A DNA stretch of 64,000 bases from Phocaeicola dorei (GCF_013009555.1 NZ_CP046176.1:1-64000), one strand, 5' to 3'; positions 7,544-17,183 are shown, counted from the first letter of the stretch. The notes: generated by a model not told the origin, from the letters alone. Numbers and translations: made by a program.

Positions 7544-10500
7544 ATGCATAAGTTTATTGATAATATAGTAGCTTTTTCACTGAAAAATAAATTTTTTATA
7601 TTTTTCTGTACCACGATAGCGGTCATTGCAGGGGCGATATCTTTCAAACATACACCTGTAGATGCTTTTCCCGATGTGACGAACACGAAAGTGACCATAA
7701 TCACCCAGTGGCCGGGGAGAAGTGCGGAAGAGGTGGAGAAATTCATCACTATCCCTGTTGAAATAGCGATGAATCCTGTTCAGAAGAAGACTGATATCCG
7801 TTCTACCACTCTTTTCGGTCTGTCTGTTATCAATGTGATGTTTGAGGACGATGTCGATGATTTCACAGCTCGCCAGCAGGTGTATAACTTGTTGAATGAT
7901 GCTGATTTACCGGAAGGGGTCACTCCTGAAGTACAGCCGCTTTATGGCCCGACGGGAGAGATTTACCGCTACACTTTGCGCAGTGGCAAGCGTGATGTGC
8001 GCGAATTGAAAACAATTCAGGACTGGGTGATAGACCGCAATCTCCGTGCTGTGCCGGGTGTGGCTGATATTGTGAGTTTCGGTGGCGAGGTAAAGACTTT
8101 CGAAGTCAGTGTGAATCCCCATCAACTGATAAATTACGGTATTACTTCATTGGAGCTGTATGATGCTATTGCAAAGAGTAATATCAATGTCGGAGGAGAT
8201 GTGATTACTAAGAGCTCACAGGCCTATGTGGTGCGTGGAATCGGATTAATCAATGATTTGGAGGAAATCCGGAATATTGTAGTGAAGAATATCAACGGTA
8301 CGCCTGTATTGGTCCGTCATTTGGCGGATGTGCACGAATCCTGTTTGCCCAGACTGGGACAAGTAGGACGCATGGAGGAAGATGATGTGGTGCAAGGCAT
8401 TATCGTCATGCGGAAAGGAGAAAATCCGGGTGAGGTGATTGCTGCCTTGAAGCATAAAATAGCAGAACTGAATACAGGGATTCTGCCCGAGGATGTGGAG
8501 ATTGTTCCATTCTATGATCGTGAGAACTTAGTCAATCTGGCTGTTCATACGGTGACTCATAATCTTATTGAGGGTATATTGTTAGTTACGTTTATCGTTT
8601 TAATTTTTATGGCGGATTGGCGGACGACAGTGATTGTCGGCATCGTGATTCCGTTGGCGCTGCTCTTTGCCTTTATCTGCCTTAGAGCGATGGGAATGTC
8701 TGCCAATCTGCTTTCTATGGGAGCGATAGATTTCGGCATCATCATTGATGGCGCCGTGGTGATGGTAGAAGGGGTTTTTGTGGCGCTGGACAGAAAAGCG
8801 TACGAGGTGGGAATGCCTGCGTTCAACCGGATGTCGAAAATGGGGCTTATCCGGAGCACTGCCAAAGATAAGGCGAAAGCGGTGTTCTTCTCCAAATTGA
8901 TTATTATCACAGCGTTGGTGCCTATATTCTCTTTTCAGAAAGTGGAAGGAAAGATGTTCTCTCCGTTGGCATATACATTGGGATTCGCACTGCTGGGGGC
9001 TTTGATCTTCACTTTGACACTGGTTCCTGTCCTGTCTTCTATGTTGCTGAAACGTGATGTCCGTGAGAGGAATAACTGTATCGTCCGTTTTATCAATGAA
9101 AAAGCTTCGTTGCTGTTCGACCGGTTTCATGCCCGTCGCAGTCTCACTATCGGACTCTCTACGGTGGTGGCGGTTTTCGGATTGTGGCTTTTTACTTTCT
9201 TGGGAACGGAGTTTCTTCCTCAGCTGAATGAAGGTTCCATTTATGTACGCGCCACGCTTCCGCAAAGCATCGCTTTGGATGAATCGGTGGAGCTGGCCAA
9301 CACCATGCGTCGTAAACTGATGGCTTATCCCGAAGTGAGACAAGTGATGTCCCAAACCGGACGACCGAATGACGGAACAGATGCGACCGGTTTCTATAAT
9401 ATTGAATTTCATGTAGACATCTATCCCGAGAAAGAATGGGAGAGCAAACTGACCAAACTGGAACTGATTGATAAGATGCAGCAGGATTTATCCATTTATC
9501 CGGGCATCGACTTCAACTTCTCACAGCCTATATCGGATAATGTGGAGGAGGCGGCATCGGGGGTAAAGGGCTCTATTGCGGTGAAAGTGTTCGGCAAGGA
9601 CTTATATGAGTCACAGAAACTTGCCGTACAGATTGATAAGATTTTGGGGACTGTGGAAGGTATTGAAGATTTGGGAGTAATCCGTAACATCGGCCAGCCT
9701 GAACTGCGTATCGAACTGGATGAACAGAAACTGGCACGATACGGGGTAGCGAAAGAAGATGTGCAGTCCATCATCGAGATGGCTATCGGCGGAAAATCGG
9801 CCTCTTTACTTTATGAAGATGAACGGAAGTTCAATATTATGGTGCGTTATAATCCGGAATTCCGTCAGAACGAAGATCAGATAGGCAAGATATTGGTTCC
9901 GGCCAGCGATGGAGCCATGATACCTGTCAAGGAATTGGCGGATATCCGTACCATTACAGGACCCTTACTTATTTTCAGGGACAACCACACTCGTTTCTGT
10001 GCGGTCAAATTCTCCGTGCGGGGACGGGACATGGGAACGGCGGTGGCAGAGGCACAAAAGAAAGTAAATGCCGCGATCCATCTTCCTGAAGGATATTCTT
10101 TGAAATGGACGGGAGATTTTGAGAACCAGCAACGGGCGTCCAAGCGTTTGGCCCAGGTGGTTCCTGTGAGTATCGCTATTATCTTTGTCATTCTGTTTGT
10201 ACTTTTTTCGAATGCCAGAGATGCAGGACTGGTGCTGCTGAATGTACCTTTTGCAGCCGTGGGAGGTATTGCCGCATTGTTGCTGACGGGATTTAATTTC
10301 TCAATTTCTGCGGGGATCGGTTTCATTGCTTTATTCGGTATCTGTATTCAGAATGGGGTGATTATGATTTCGGATATCAAGCATAATCTGCATACACGGC
10401 TATCCTTGCCGGATGCGGTGAAAACAGGAATGCGCTCGCGTATCCGTTCCATTGTAATGACGGCGGCCATGGCGGCTATCGGGTTGATGCCTGCTGCCAT

Positions 10501-10669
10501 GAGTCATGGCATAGGTTCCGAATCACAGCGCCCGCTAGCTATTGTTATTATTGGCGGTTTGATAGGAGCCACTTTTTTTGCCTTGTTCGTATTTCCGCTG
10601 ATTGTGGAGTGGGTTTATAGCAAGATGTTGTATGATAAAGAAGGTAATCTGCTGCAAAGAAAATTATAA
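7544..10669 (+). CDS. CzcA/CusA-family heavy-metal efflux RND pump
   Basis: The inner-membrane proton/metal antiporter has 1041 aa, the normal family length. There are twelve membrane segments with large periplasmic loops after the first and seventh. The start PVDAFPDVTNTKVTI is typical of HME-RND pumps. Transmembrane helix 4 carries the acidic triad in DFGIIIDGAVVMVEG, the proton-relay residues of the CzcA branch. It follows the adaptor by 9 bp. Together with the channel and adaptor it would move a divalent or monovalent metal from the periplasm or cytosol to the outside. The adjacent two-component system supports metal-inducible control. Confidence 0.95.
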   Translation: MHKFIDNIVAFSLKNKFFIFFCTTIAVIAGAISFKHTPVDAFPDVTNTKVTIITQWPGRSAEEVEKFITIPVEIAMNPVQKKTDIRSTTLFGLSVINVMFEDDVDDFTARQQVYNLLNDADLPEGVTPEVQPLYGPTGEIYRYTLRSGKRDVRELKTIQDWVIDRNLRAVPGVADIVSFGGEVKTFEVSVNPHQLINYGITSLELYDAIAKSNINVGGDVITKSSQAYVVRGIGLINDLEEIRNIVVKNINGTPVLVRHLADVHESCLPRLGQVGRMEEDDVVQGIIVMRKGENPGEVIAALKHKIAELNTGILPEDVEIVPFYDRENLVNLAVHTVTHNLIEGILLVTFIVLIFMADWRTTVIVGIVIPLALLFAFICLRAMGMSANLLSMGAIDFGIIIDGAVVMVEGVFVALDRKAYEVGMPAFNRMSKMGLIRSTAKDKAKAVFFSKLIIITALVPIFSFQKVEGKMFSPLAYTLGFALLGALIFTLTLVPVLSSMLLKRDVRERNNCIVRFINEKASLLFDRFHARRSLTIGLSTVVAVFGLWLFTFLGTEFLPQLNEGSIYVRATLPQSIALDESVELANTMRRKLMAYPEVRQVMSQTGRPNDGTDATGFYNIEFHVDIYPEKEWESKLTKLELIDKMQQDLSIYPGIDFNFSQPISDNVEEAASGVKGSIAVKVFGKDLYESQKLAVQIDKILGTVEGIEDLGVIRNIGQPELRIELDEQKLARYGVAKEDVQSIIEMAIGGKSASLLYEDERKFNIMVRYNPEFRQNEDQIGKILVPASDGAMIPVKELADIRTITGPLLIFRDNHTRFCAVKFSVRGRDMGTAVAEAQKKVNAAIHLPEGYSLKWTGDFENQQRASKRLAQVVPVSIAIIFVILFVLFSNARDAGLVLLNVPFAAVGGIAALLLTGFNFSISAGIGFIALFGICIQNGVIMISDIKHNLHTRLSLPDAVKTGMRSRIRSIVMTAAMAAIGLMPAAMSHGIGSESQRPLAIVIIGGLIGATFFALFVFPLIVEWVYSKMLYDKEGNLLQRKL

Positions 10670-10674
10670 TGATG

Positions 10675-10682
10675 TATATTTG
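10675..10682 (+). promoter_or_regulatory. -7 promoter box for the response regulator/kinase pair
   Basis: TATATTTG is an exact TAnnTTTG match located 5 bp past the pump stop and 27 bp before the regulator start. The two-component genes may therefore be transcribed on their own as well as by read-through. Confidence 0.4.
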
Positions 10683-10708
10683 CAACCGACAGAAAAACAG
10701 ATTTGTTT

Positions 10709-11383
10709 ATGGCAAAAATAATATTGGTAGAGGATGAGATAAATATTGCCTCGTTCATTGAAAGAGGGCTTCGTGAGTTCGGTCACGAGGTCTCTGTGGT
10801 GTACGATGGTAATGCGGGATGGGAACTGCTTCAGAATGAGTCTTTTGATTTGTTGATATTGGATATCATTATGCCGGGTATGAACGGGTTGGAACTGTGC
10901 CGCATGTACCGGCAGCGTTTCGGCTATCACTCTCCTGTTGTTATGCTGACTGCGCTTGGAACTACAGACGATATTGTGAAAGGACTGGATGCCGGAGCGG
11001 ATGATTATCTGGTGAAACCGTTTAGCTTTCAGGAACTCGAGGCGCGTATCAAGGCTTTGCTCCGCCGGAGTAAGGAGGTTCCTGTACAGCAATTGGTTTG
11101 TGGGGATTTGATTTTGGACTGTACGTTGCGGCGTGCTCGCCGGGGAAACATGGATATTGATCTTACGGTAAAGGAATATCGGTTATTAGAGTATTTTTTG
11201 TTGCATCAAAGGGCGGTGCTTTCCCGGCTTACGCTATTACGTGATGTGTGGGATAAGAATTTTGACACCAATACGAATGTAGTGGATGTATATGTGAATT
11301 ATTTGCGCGCCAAAATAGATAAAGGTTTTGAGGACAAGTTGATACATACAGTGGTGGGTGTGGGCTATATGATGACTGATTGA
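10709..11383 (+). CDS. OmpR-family response regulator
   Basis: The protein has 224 aa. The receiver domain (about residues 1-115) has acidic residues in LVEDE, phospho-acceptor Asp52 in LLILDIIMPG, the conserved Thr in VVMLTALG and Lys in DYLVKPF. The C-terminal winged-helix DNA-binding domain (about 128-224) contains TVKEYRLLEYFLLHQ and VVDVYVNYLRAKID. The ATG at 10709 is preferred to a TTG two codons earlier. It precedes the kinase by 44 bp and follows the efflux genes, so it most likely senses metal through the kinase and activates the pump operon in CusR/CzcR fashion (inference from context). Confidence 0.93.
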   Translation: MAKIILVEDEINIASFIERGLREFGHEVSVVYDGNAGWELLQNESFDLLILDIIMPGMNGLELCRMYRQRFGYHSPVVMLTALGTTDDIVKGLDAGADDYLVKPFSFQELEARIKALLRRSKEVPVQQLVCGDLILDCTLRRARRGNMDIDLTVKEYRLLEYFLLHQRAVLSRLTLLRDVWDKNFDTNTNVVDVYVNYLRAKIDKGFEDKLIHTVVGVGYMMTD

Positions 11384-11427
11384 AAAGTATCTTTAGGATA
11401 TAGAGAAACTTAAAAGAAAGGATAGAC

Positions 11428-12780
11428 ATGAAGATTGGACCTAAAATAGCTTTGTTTTATTCCCTCATTACGATGTGTGCCATTATCATGGTGATGAGCG
11501 TGTTCTATTTGTTCAGCTCTCGCTATATCAACCGTCTGTATGAGTCTTATTTGCGGGAGAAGGCATTTATCACTGCTCAGAAATATTGGGAAAAAGATGA
11601 AGTTGACGAACAGAGCTATCGGTTAATCCAGCAGAAATATGATGAGCTGCTGCCGCAAGCAAGGGAAGTATTATTGAATATGGACACGTTGGCACACGTC
11701 AAGGACACGTTGGGAAAATATCTCAATGCCAGTCAGCAGGAAAGACTTTTTCATGGTGACGGTACTCCGGTGACTTTTAAATATAAGAAAGAATTGGGTG
11801 CGGCTCTCTATTATCCGGATAATGAAGGATATTTTATTGTCTTTGTCTTCTCTGAAAACACTTATGGCAAGGAGATACAGGAGCATATTTTGCTACTTTC
11901 GGTTACTCTCGTTGTCATCAGTTCTATTTTTATTTTTTTTATCGGGCGTGTTTATTCTAACCGGATTCTTACTCCCCTGCAACATATCTTGAAAGAATTG
12001 AAGCGTATCCGCGCCAATAACCTGAATGTACGTCTGAGAAGCTATGGGAACAAGGATGAGCTGGATCAGCTGATTGTGTCACTGAATGGGATGCTGGATC
12101 GTATTGACACAGCGTTTAAATCCGAGAAATCATTTGTCAGCAACGCTTCCCATGAATTGAACAACCCGCTTACTGCTATTCAGGGGGAGTGCGAAATAGC
12201 CCTTCTGAAAGAGCGTAGCACTTCGGAATATATGGATTCTTTGGAACGTATCTCGGTAGAGAGCAAACGTATTTCTCTGCTGATAAAGTCTTTGCTGTTT
12301 TTATCCCGTCAGGATAAGGATATCCTAGCAAATACGGTAGAGGATGTTTGCCTGCCTCGGATGCTGAGGGAGCAGTATGTCGGCCGTCCTCGTATTCGTC
12401 TGTCTTCCACACTTAGGGAGGAGAATGACTTTATTGTCCGTGCCAATCCTTATTTATTGGGAATAGCCCTTCAGAATGTAGTGGATAATGCTTGTAAATA
12501 TTCGGATAAGGATGTGGAAATCAGCTTGTTCGAAAAGGAGGGCCGGAGAGTGGTGGAAATCAGGGACCAGGGTATTGGTATTCCTCAAGAAGAGGTAGAA
12601 TTGATTTTTCAATCTTTCTATCGTGCTAGTAATACACGTTCTTACAAGGGGCAAGGCATCGGGCTAAGCCTTTCTTTGAAAATTATATCTACTTACGGCG
12701 GCCAAATGGGAATCCATTCGGAAGAGGGACATTTTACCACCGTAAGTATAACTTTTCCTCTGTCCCTAGCCGAAGAATAA
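11428..12780 (+). CDS. Sensor histidine kinase of the efflux locus
   Basis: The protein has 450 aa. A membrane segment at about 8-30 and another at about 152-173 bracket a roughly 120-residue periplasmic sensor region. A HAMP domain (about 174-228) follows, then a HisKA dimerisation domain with phospho-acceptor His242 in SHELNNPLT. The HATPase domain has the N box NVVDNACKYS and glycine boxes DQGIGI and GQGIGLSLSL. The architecture matches CusS/CzcS-type kinases. The stop overlaps the convergent downstream gene by 15 bp. The sensed ligand is not apparent; no Cys/His/Met cluster stands out in the sensor region. Confidence 0.92.
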   Translation: MKIGPKIALFYSLITMCAIIMVMSVFYLFSSRYINRLYESYLREKAFITAQKYWEKDEVDEQSYRLIQQKYDELLPQAREVLLNMDTLAHVKDTLGKYLNASQQERLFHGDGTPVTFKYKKELGAALYYPDNEGYFIVFVFSENTYGKEIQEHILLLSVTLVVISSIFIFFIGRVYSNRILTPLQHILKELKRIRANNLNVRLRSYGNKDELDQLIVSLNGMLDRIDTAFKSEKSFVSNASHELNNPLTAIQGECEIALLKERSTSEYMDSLERISVESKRISLLIKSLLFLSRQDKDILANTVEDVCLPRMLREQYVGRPRIRLSSTLREENDFIVRANPYLLGIALQNVVDNACKYSDKDVEISLFEKEGRRVVEIRDQGIGIPQEEVELIFQSFYRASNTRSYKGQGIGLSLSLKIISTYGGQMGIHSEEGHFTTVSITFPLSLAEE

Positions 12781-13998
12781 ATAACAGATAAGAATAGCCG
12801 CAATCACTCCGGCCAAATCGGCCAGTAGTCCGCAAGGAACGGCGTGGCGTGTCCTCACTACTCCTACGCTACCGAAATATACTGCCAGGATATAAAAGGT
12901 AGTGTCTGTGGAACCTTGAAAGATACAGGCCAGTCTGCCTACGAAAGAATCGGGACCGTATGTAGTCATGGCATCCACCATCAATCCGCGTGCTCCGCTT
13001 CCACTCAATGGTTTCATCAGTGCTGTGGGAAGTGCTCCTACGAAATCACTGTCGATACCGCATAGCTTTACGGCTCTGTCAATGCCGTCAATCAAATAGT
13101 CCATCGCACCCGATGCACGGAAGACACCGATGCCTACCAGTATGGCTACCAGGTAAGGAATGATGCGTACGGCAGTGTTGAATCCTTCTTTGGCCCCTTC
13201 AACAAAGGAGTCGTAGACATTGATTTTTTTTCTGATCCCTGCTACAATGAAGCCGATGATGATAAGAAATAGAAAGACATTGGCAAAGGTAGTGGAGTAA
13301 ATATCTATCTGGTTTCGTGACAAGGTATTGAAGAAATAAATAATTCCTGTTACCAGCAAACTCATTCCCCCTAAGAAGAAGAGGATGGTACGGTTAAACA
13401 GGTTGATTCTCTGATAAATGCTTACAGCGACAATACCTGCCAAGGTAGAGAAGAAGGTTGCCAGCAGGATGGGGACAAATATGTCTGTAGGTTGGGCAGC
13501 ACCTAGTTGAGCGCGATATACCATGATGCTGATAGGAATCAGAGTCAGCCCCGAAGTATTCAGTACCAGGAACATAATCATGGGATTACTGGCAGTATCT
13601 TTCTTGGGGTTCAGTTCTTGTAGGCCCTCCATTGCTTTCAGTCCTAAGGGAGTGGCGGCATTATCTAGTCCCAGCATATTGGCTGCCAGATTCATAAAGA
13701 TGCTACCTGTCACAGGATGTCCTTTGGGGATATCGGGAAAAAGTTTACTGAACAGAGGTCCCAGCAATCGGGAAAACAGAGCGATGACTCCGCCTTGTTC
13801 GCCTATTCTCATGATACCCAGCCAAAGGGAAAGGACACCGGTCAGTCCCAGTGAAATTTCAAATGCAGTTTTGGAAGAACTGAAAGTAGAGTTGATAATT
13901 TCGGGAAACACTTGTGTGTCGCCAAGGAAAACGAGTCGCATCAACGCTACTACGAAGGCTATCAGAAAAAAGGCTATCCAAATGTAGTTCAGAACCAT
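12766..13998 (-). CDS. SpmA-SpmB-like fusion membrane protein (nucleoside-recognition/Gate domains)
   Basis: The protein has 410 aa with about ten hydrophobic segments. The N-terminal half carries the SpmA-type segment GHPVTGSIFMNLAANMLGLDNAATPLGLKAM. The C-terminal half carries the SpmB-type segment PLSGSGARGLMVDAMTTYGPDSFVGRLACIFQGSTDTTFYIL. In sporeformers these are two spore-maturation proteins; in Bacteroides the two halves are commonly fused and the role is unknown. The ATG at 13998 (MVLNYIW) is chosen because the hydrophobic N-terminus starts there; a 14-codon extension upstream is possible. It is convergent with, and overlaps, the kinase gene. Confidence 0.9.
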   Translation of the reverse strand: MVLNYIWIAFFLIAFVVALMRLVFLGDTQVFPEIINSTFSSSKTAFEISLGLTGVLSLWLGIMRIGEQGGVIALFSRLLGPLFSKLFPDIPKGHPVTGSIFMNLAANMLGLDNAATPLGLKAMEGLQELNPKKDTASNPMIMFLVLNTSGLTLIPISIMVYRAQLGAAQPTDIFVPILLATFFSTLAGIVAVSIYQRINLFNRTILFFLGGMSLLVTGIIYFFNTLSRNQIDIYSTTFANVFLFLIIIGFIVAGIRKKINVYDSFVEGAKEGFNTAVRIIPYLVAILVGIGVFRASGAMDYLIDGIDRAVKLCGIDSDFVGALPTALMKPLSGSGARGLMVDAMTTYGPDSFVGRLACIFQGSTDTTFYILAVYFGSVGVVRTRHAVPCGLLADLAGVIAAILICYLFFG

Positions 13999-14510
13999 AT
14001 CGCTAGTTTTATTAGTAATAACTCGGACAAAAGTAGTCAATTTATTCGTTTTTGAATTAGAAAAGATTCAATTCTCTTATTTTTATTTCCAATCTTTGTT
14101 TGAACACGATAGCAAAATAGTATGAAATGATTTTAAGAGCAAACTACTCTCTCATTTGATTATTTCGATGAACGGGACGAGAAGGAAGCGTTTAAGCGAT
14201 TCTCGCGAGTTTGAAGAATATCAAAAAGAGTAAAAAGACGTTTGATGGTTTGCTATTTGTCGGGTATATAAAGAAAAATGTTCTTTATGGATTTAAATAT
14301 GCTTTGAAATGGATACTAATGAGATGTAAAATAACTCTTGAAATAAGTCTGTTCTAGAAGAAACGGATAATATAAGAATCGAAATAGTTAGGAAAAAGAG
14401 TTTTGTTGATCGGATCTGATAATAAAAGGTTATATTTGTGCAAATATGTAGTGTGAATTCTGTAGTAGAAGGAGGGCATTGATGTAATAACAAGTAATAT
14501 GGGAGAATAT
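13999..14510. other. Intergenic stretch without a supported gene
   Basis: This 512-bp AT-rich gap lies between the SpmAB-like gene and the dinD remnant. I found no coding signal. It contains one exact TAnnTTTG box (TATATTTG, 14431-14438) on the plus strand, embedded in a small palindrome ATATTTGTGCAAATAT (14432-14447), which could have driven and controlled dinD. The short ORF on the minus strand here shows no recognisable family. Confidence 0.5.
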
Positions 14511-15337
14511 ATGATGAAAACCGAGGAAATAAAAGATTAGTTCAAGCAGTTTGAAAGTATCGTTTGTGATTATCATGGAGTAGAGTGTTGGAGTGCACGC
14601 GAGTTGTATTCCTTATTGGGTTATACCCAGTGGAGAAACTTTGAGGCTATCATCAATAAAGCGAAAGCTGCTTGCACGAATGCAGGTGAAGATGTGACCT
14701 ATCATTTTGCTGACGTCAGCAAAATGATAAGTTTACCTAAAGGTGCAGAAAGAGAGATAGATGATATCTATCTTACCCGTTATGCCTGTTATTTGACTGC
14801 TCAAAATGGTGATGCGCGTAAACCGGCTATAGCTTTTGCTCAAAACTACTTTGCTGTTCAGACAAGGCGTGCAGAATTGGTGGAACAACATCTGTTGGAT
14901 TATGAGCGGGTTCAAGCACGGACTAAATTGGCTGAAACGGAAAAGCTGTTATCGGGTGTGTTTTATGAACGCGGAGTAGATAGTAAAGGTTTTGCCATTA
15001 TCCGTTCAAAAGGAGATAAAGCCTTGTTTCGTCTTGACACAGCGTTGCTAAAATGTAAACTTGGTGCGCCCCACAGTCGTCCGCTGGTCGATTTCTTACC
15101 AACCATCAGCATTAAGGCAAAAGATTTTGCTGCTGAGATGACTTCTATTAACGTACAACAAAAAGATCTTTATGGACAGTCATCAATTGAAAAAGAACAT
15201 ATTGAGAATAATACGGCTGTTCGGAATATGATGGGGTAAGCCGAGGAATCTATCCGGAACAATTGCCTGCAGGCGAAGATTTAAAGAAAGTAGAACACCG
15301 TTTGAAATCAGAAGAAAAGAAAATAACTAAGAAATAA
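14511..15337 (+). pseudogene. dinD: Broken dinD (DNA-damage-inducible protein D)
   Basis: The reading frame from ATG 14511 gives MMKTEEIKD, then an in-frame TAG at 14538-14540, and continues with [19 protein letters not shown]. Further on comes the conserved DinD core ([61 protein letters not shown]). A stop at 15237-15239 interrupts the end, but the expected tail RGIYPEQLPAGEDLKKVEHRLKSEEKK continues in another frame to TAA 15335-15337. Two independent lesions therefore make this a remnant of a roughly 275-aa protein. DinD homologues are LexA-regulated and act on RecA filaments in E. coli. An internal TTG at 14604 could give a 211-aa fragment, but I doubt it is functional. Confidence 0.85.
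14700..14729. repeat. Perfect 30-bp palindrome inside the dinD remnant
   Basis: Bases 14700-14714 and 14715-14729 are exact reverse complements with no spacer; the centre is GCTGACGTCAGC. It encodes the conserved [10 protein letters not shown] segment of DinD, so part of it is fixed by the protein, but the full symmetry is not required by the code. Confidence 0.9.
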
Positions 15338-15360
15338 TGAAGGAACCGCTTGAGGAGAAA

Positions 15361-16116
15361 CTATAAATGAGCTGAAACGGTTTGCTCACTTTCACATGCT
15401 TCAGTAAATAATTCTTGTGATGTCTGGTTAGGCAAAATAGAACTTTTAGCCATATACTCTTTATTATTGGCATAAATAAAGAGTACGCTTCCCCCTTTTA
15501 TCGTATTGATAATAGGTTTGGTCAGTGCCTGTGGCAAAGCCGGACAACCGAAACTCCGTCCTAATCTACCCGATTTGCAAACGGATGGATTGGCGTATGC
15601 GGCGCCATGAACCACAATGGCACGTTCACGGGCCCGGTCATTTATGCCTTTTTCCAGCCCGTCTAATAAAAGAGAGTATCCGTTTTTACCTTGATATGTG
15701 TTTCCGGTAAGATAGAAGCCGAGGGAACTTTTATAAGAGCCGACTTCGTTGGAGAAAGAGGTAGCATAGTTCTCGCCGCTGTTTTTTCCATGAGAGACCA
15801 CTGATGAGTATAGCATCTTTTTCTGTTCCATATCAAAGACAAACAAACGTTTTTCGGTAGAGGGTTTGGTGAAATCAATCAATGTCAGTATGGATTTGCT
15901 TTTTTGTTTAATCAAGTTGTATCCTGCCACAGCCTGTCGGAATGCCAGGAAATTGACCACCCCTCCCAATTGCATATCTTCAAATAATTGTTCGCCGTCC
16001 ATTTTTTGAGGTGCAGGGACAGATGTAGCAACTTTCTTTTCGGGTGTAGCCGTCCGGGTCGATACATTGCTCGACGGAAAGAGGAATAGGAACAGGAGTA
16101 AAAAAGTTTTTTGCAT
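15361..16116 (-). CDS. Murein L,D-transpeptidase catalytic-domain protein (YkuD_2 type)
   Basis: The protein has 251 aa with a signal peptide (MQKTFLLLFLFLFPSS). The C-terminal half carries the catalytic segment VVHGAAYANPSVCKSGRLG then RSFGCPALP, with the catalytic Cys in SFGCPA, as in the YkuD_2 family. Such enzymes are predicted to cross-link or modify peptidoglycan or attach proteins to it in the periplasm. The ATG at 16116 is chosen over one 14 codons upstream because the signal peptide begins there. It follows another L,D-transpeptidase gene by 44 bp, so the pair is probably co-transcribed. Confidence 0.88.
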   Translation of the reverse strand: MQKTFLLLFLFLFPSSNVSTRTATPEKKVATSVPAPQKMDGEQLFEDMQLGGVVNFLAFRQAVAGYNLIKQKSKSILTLIDFTKPSTEKRLFVFDMEQKKMLYSSVVSHGKNSGENYATSFSNEVGSYKSSLGFYLTGNTYQGKNGYSLLLDGLEKGINDRARERAIVVHGAAYANPSVCKSGRLGRSFGCPALPQALTKPIINTIKGGSVLFIYANNKEYMAKSSILPNQTSQELFTEACESEQTVSAHL

Positions 16117-16160
16117 GCGTATGGAAAAACTGGATAACGGGTGCAAAGTTACGCACATTT

Positions 16161-17183
16161 CTATTCCAAAACAAATATAATCGTCTCATTAACAGGTGCC
16201 CATTCGAAAATAAACTTGGCATGAGAGGTGGCATTTCTTACACACATATGTGAGCGGGGGATGGTACCCAACGTATAACTGTATTCTATGATCCCTGTTG
16301 CCGGCGCATTGGTGGGCACTCCGTGGATATAACCACCATTATTGAAACGACTGGCGTAAGGTGCAAAACCACCGGTGGCGGCAGAACCGTCTTTTAGAAA
16401 AATCATTTTAGTCTTTTTCTCTTGTAGAACGAACATACCCAATGGAGTTTCTTGGGCGTATGGAGGACGATGTTGTCCTGTTGTAGCAGGATTCATGCTA
16501 CGTATCAGCCAGCAGCCCTTTTCTTTCCGTTCCAAAGTAGTTATATTCTGATTATGGCGGTCTATAAAAATAGCTTTGTTGAACACTACGCTGTCGGGAA
16601 TCAGTTTTATATATTTTGCCGGAGCATACCATTCACCACCTATAAAGACAGGTTCTACTTTGGTAAATTTTCCTTCCTCACCTAGGTGACGGGTAAGAAG
16701 TCCATCTAGTCCGTAGCGTTTGGCAGTAAGGGTGTCATCTGTTAGGAAAAGAGGAATTCCCTGATAGCGTTCCACTCCCAATGTGTCGGCTATCCGTTTG
16801 TATGCGTCTCTTTTAAAATTTTTCACTAAAGGTGCTTCTCCGTTCCGGTTTTTATAATTCTGTAAGATACACCATTGTGTCGGCTTTCTCTGGATGTTCT
16901 CCAACAGCGCCAGTCGTTCCTTTATTTTTTCCCATTGGAAATGACGGGTGGTGTCTTTATAAGGATAGGTATCCTCCAAAGTATGTTTATCATACAGCAG
17001 TTCCTTGTCAAGCCTGATGTCTTCGGGTTTGATATCTTTTTCTACAATTTCGGCAATGGCTTCTGTCACAGTATTGTGTACCTCTGTTATCACTTCCTTA
17101 ATTTCACTATTTGCTTTCGAGGTACATGAGCAGATTGTACAGAAACCAGTCAATAAATATATGAATTCTATTCTTTTCATCAT
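16161..17183 (-). CDS. Lipoprotein L,D-transpeptidase (YkuD domain)
   Basis: The protein has about 340 aa. The N-terminus MMKRIEFIYLLTGFCTICSC is a lipoprotein signal. The C-terminal YkuD domain carries YIHGVPTN and the active-site segment SHMCVRN, in which the catalytic Cys and the following Arg are kept but the usual Gly before Cys (SHGCVR) is Met. A substrate-binding extension of about 200 residues precedes it. It would act in the periplasm on peptidoglycan stem peptides. The start could equally be the next codon (17180). It is the first gene of a likely two-gene operon with the YkuD_2 protein; a TATATTTG box lies 26 bp upstream. Confidence 0.85.
   Translation of the reverse strand: MMKRIEFIYLLTGFCTICSCTSKANSEIKEVITEVHNTVTEAIAEIVEKDIKPEDIRLDKELLYDKHTLEDTYPYKDTTRHFQWEKIKERLALLENIQRKPTQWCILQNYKNRNGEAPLVKNFKRDAYKRIADTLGVERYQGIPLFLTDDTLTAKRYGLDGLLTRHLGEEGKFTKVEPVFIGGEWYAPAKYIKLIPDSVVFNKAIFIDRHNQNITTLERKEKGCWLIRSMNPATTGQHRPPYAQETPLGMFVLQEKKTKMIFLKDGSAATGGFAPYASRFNNGGYIHGVPTNAPATGIIEYSYTLGTIPRSHMCVRNATSHAKFIFEWAPVNETIIFVLE

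Noticed and set aside
8600..9412. 270-codon minus-strand frame
   Set aside because: It is antisense to the CzcA pump gene and His/Arg/Gln-rich with no family features; a shadow frame.
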